Shown: one piece after another, positions 62,050-64,000 of the stretch
How the letters are laid out: each line of letters begins with the position of its first letter
How positions within the stretch are numbered: the stretch's first letter is position 1
Assembly: GCA_045106235.1 (NCBI GenBank)
Contig: JBGCEJ010000013.1
Location: 124,001-188,000, forward strand
DNA: 64,000 bases
Origin: UBA4427 sp045106235
GTDB lineage: Bacteria > Myxococcota_A > UBA9160 > UBA4427
Reading direction: 5' to 3'
Notes under the pieces: model-generated
Databases searched by the model: none
The model's input: the letters and a program-made list of their open reading frames with translations, nothing else
What the model was told of the DNA's origin: nothing
Program-made: the position numbers and the translations under genes

Positions 62050-64000
62050 TCACGCAAGTCCATTTCCGTATCGTCTCGACTCGCCGCGAGACGCTCAAAA
62101 GCGGCGCGGTCGATCTGACCGTCCTCGCCAACAAGCAGCGCAGCCGCGGAGCCATCCGTTGATTCAGACGGCCGGGGTTCCCAAGACTCCATCACCCGCG
62201 CACGCAGCGAGCGACGCTTCGAAGACGGATCCAGAAAATCGTACTTCGAAATCGCTTCGTGCACGCGGTTTTCCGCTGAAGATTCGAGCGACTTCGCAGC
62301 GATATACCGAACGGTCGAATAGGGATCATCGAGCAGATGGCCAAGAAAGAAGCGGTCCCAGCCCTCGTTCGAAGCCCAGGCCGCTCGCGCCGCGGGCCAG
62401 CCGAGATGCCAGGCGGTGAGCGCGCGCTGATGCGCATTTCCGGTAAGGAGCCAGCGAACGCCATTCGCGACCTCCTCTTCATCCTGCGACAGTTCAGGCC
62501 GGGGCTGGTCGTACCACTCCGCCAGTCGGTCCGCCGTCCAACCTAACGGTCGATCGAGATGGCAGAGACTGCATGCATTCGGGCGGCCCGTCGCGAGCTC
62601 AGTTTCGACCGAAGGCCGATCGATCCAATGGCTTCGAATCGATTTCATGAGTCCGTATACCGTATGCGGCATATGGCAATTATTGCAGCGACTTCCGCTC
62701 GAATCGACGGGATGATGCGTATGCGCCTCAAGGTCCGCGCCCAGCGCGGGATGACAGGAAAGGCAAGCCGCGTCGCCCGCTCCATCCTCGGTGAGTTGAT
62801 CATCCGGCGCCGCATCATGCATCGAATGGCAGGTCAGGCAAGAAAGATCGCCTCCCTGAAAACAGGCGGACTCGATCATGCCGTTATGCTCGCGCCCCGA
62901 AACCCGAATCATCCCGTCAGACCAGAAGCGATCGGCGAGATAGCTCTCGTCCTTATCCAGCATGCTGCCAAAGAACTGCTGCATCGCCCGCCAATCCGTA
63001 TCGTCGCCGCCATGTCGCCCTTCGACCGTAGGCTTCTCCGCCTCATCTCTAGCCCGCTCACTGATCCGCATCACGATGCGCGTCTCAGACAATTCGCCCC
63101 CGGGCCGGAAGCGCTTTCCCTGCTCGAGCACGTTGGCCTTGATGATGTTCATCCCGTGACAATGTCCGCAGACTTCGGAAGAACTCTGCGCACTCAGCCG
63201 GGCTGGGTTGACGATCGTCGGGTCGGGCGCGTCCGAGATTCGGTTCTGATAGCGCCGCAGCGGATCGGCATTCGCTTGAAGATGCTCTTCGGCAGGACCA
63301 TGGCAGCCCTCGCAGGCGATCCCGAGTTCCGCCACTTCGGGGCTCCACTCGCCGCCCACCCCGCGCGTCTTCTCACCCGCGACCGCATGGCATTCGATAC
63401 AGGCGCCATGCCAGACATCGAAGGTCCGCGCTCCTTCCGGTGGGCGGATAAAGCCGTCTTCGCGCGGGATCCAACGCTCGTCCTCGACCAGCCACAGCCA
63501 AGGCACATTAAAGAGTCGGCCATCCTTTTCGCTCGCCACCCAATACGTCTGCATATGGTGCGAACCCGTTGTCATCACGATTCGCTTCCAGCTCCGAGGA
63601 GGGCGAGCGATGCGTTCAGGGCGTCGACCACTGTCGAGGAGGTCGCGCTCCCAATCGGGGTCCGCCATCTCGACCCAGAACTCATCTCCGCGCCGTTCGA
63701 GAATCGAGTGCCGCCCCCGAGCGTTGAGGACTTGCCCCTCGAAGCGCCCAAGCACCACGTCCGGACCTGCGGATTGGGTCATCGTACGATGATAGGTGCG
63801 GTGCCAGGAAGCGAACTGGCCCGGATGACATGCCTGGCATCGATCCGAAGAGACATAGGCGGGCGAACTCGGATCGGGAGAGTCGAGGCGCTGCGCGGGG
63901 ATCTCAGCTTCGAGCGCAGTCCTTGAAGTCAGACTTCGGTCGGCCTCAGCCCAACCGAACCAAACAAGCGCTCCGCCTAAGACCAGAACAAAGCATGCAA
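62046..64000 (-). CDS. Octaheme c-type cytochrome with HEAT-like C-terminus, 5' end outside window
   Basis: The frame is open to the window edge, so the start is outside; 650 codons are visible. The visible N-terminus is a hydrophobic anchor or signal (FVLVLGGALVWFGW). Eight CxxCH heme sites follow: CQACH, CIECH, CEGCH, CGHCH, CLTCH, CLSCH, CNNCH and CSLCH. The first lies upstream of an internal ATG at 63782, so that ATG is not the true start. Distal His candidates are numerous (HHMQTY, HTHHPV, HMPHTVYG). After the last heme, about 170 residues form helical HEAT-like repeats (LLTGNAHQRALTAWHLGWPA, DPYSTVRYIAAKSLESSAEN). It is a periplasmic electron-transfer or multiheme oxidoreductase protein, coupled to a four-span membrane gene. 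Confidence 0.92.
   Translation of the reverse strand, partial: ACFVLVLGGALVWFGWAEADRSLTSRTALEAEIPAQRLDSPDPSSPAYVSSDRCQACHPGQFASWHRTYHRTMTQSAGPDVVLGRFEGQVLNARGRHSILERRGDEFWVEMADPDWERDLLDSGRRPERIARPPRSWKRIVMTTGSHHMQTYWVASEKDGRLFNVPWLWLVEDERWIPREDGFIRPPEGARTFDVWHGACIECHAVAGEKTRGVGGEWSPEVAELGIACEGCHGPAEEHLQANADPLRRYQNRISDAPDPTIVNPARLSAQSSSEVCGHCHGMNIIKANVLEQGKRFRPGGELSETRIVMRISERARDEAEKPTVEGRHGGDDTDWRAMQQFFGSMLDKDESYLADRFWSDGMIRVSGREHNGMIESACFQGGDLSCLTCHSMHDAAPDDQLTEDGAGDAACLSCHPALGADLEAHTHHPVDSSGSRCNNCHMPHTVYGLMKSIRSHWIDRPSVETELATGRPNACSLCHLDRPLGWTADRLAEWYDQPRPELSQDEEEVANGVRWLLTGNAHQRALTAWHLGWPAARAAWASNEGWDRFFLGHLLDDPYSTVRYIAAKSLESSAENRVHEAISKYDFLDPSSKRRSLRARVMESWEPRPSESTDGSAAALLVGEDGQIDRAAFERLAASRDDTEMDLRE

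Noticed and set aside
62559..63926. Long plus-strand open frame (455 codons) opposite the octaheme cytochrome
   Set aside because: It mirrors the minus-strand cytochrome gene, which has eight CxxCH sites and clear domain structure; the plus-strand peptide is Arg/Met-rich with no family motifs.

Overview
The window is GC-rich, densely coded and uses GTG and TTG starts freely. The gene content suggests a Gram-negative, aerobic or facultative bacterium related to the former Deltaproteobacteria (Myxococcota-like or similar). The pointers are an RND pump, a TonB-dependent receptor and several lipoproteins, five PEP-CTERM sorting-signal proteins, heme A synthase, an EF-G of the spdEFG1/mitochondrial EF-G1 type, a lysine/alanine-rich histone H1-like protein, several alkaline-phosphatase-superfamily hydrolases and an MFE-2-like dehydrogenase. 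No 16S rRNA is present, so taxonomy is inference.

Region 1 (1-5.7 kb) holds the 3' end of an ArnT-like glycosyltransferase, citrate synthase, a class IV aminotransferase and a membrane sulfatase-like hydrolase. Region 2 (5.7-18.5 kb) is an arsenic neighbourhood. A tightly overlapping arsR-arsI-acr3-GST operon handles organoarsenical C-As bond cleavage and arsenite efflux. An overlapping arsM-arsS pair points to arsenic methylation and arsenosugar synthesis. An ArsC-type reductase lies further on. Heme A synthase, an SDR, a DUF3047-like protein, a lipoprotein methyltransferase and an LLM oxidoreductase with an in-frame 18-bp tandem repeat lie between them. Region 3 (18.5-25.9 kb) holds the histone-like gene, fusA, a beta-lactamase-fold esterase, a small 7-TM pair, a hexapeptide acyltransferase, infA and tRNA-Ser(CGA).

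Region 4 (25.9-36.1 kb) starts at the tRNA-Ser 3' end. An exact 18-bp copy of that end recurs 6.8 kb downstream, and a degenerate copy another 2.5 kb on. The DNA between encodes almost only secreted or surface proteins: a beta-helix protein, a cysteine-rich protein, a 1364-residue LamG/metzincin/TSP3/PEP-CTERM protein, an SdrD-B-like protein with a His-rich tail and an FKBP-like protein. A PEP-CTERM protein lies just beyond the last copy. This looks like one or two tRNA-linked islands, although no integrase is visible. Region 5 (36.2-46.8 kb) holds an RND adaptor/pump operon, ilvD behind a strong leader hairpin, a translationally coupled Hcp-like/PEP-CTERM pair, a second sulfatase-like gene, a bestrophin-like protein and a cupin.

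Region 6 (46.8-64 kb) holds a cyclic-nucleotide-regulated patatin, a TIM-barrel isomerase, a frameshifted four-repeat PEP-CTERM gene, a third sulfatase-like gene, a helical-repeat protein, a large TPR lipoprotein, a TonB receptor with an outer-membrane partner, a PEP-CTERM protein, and a small membrane protein coupled to an octaheme cytochrome c that runs off the right edge. No exosortase, CRISPR array, transposase, integrase or rRNA was found.
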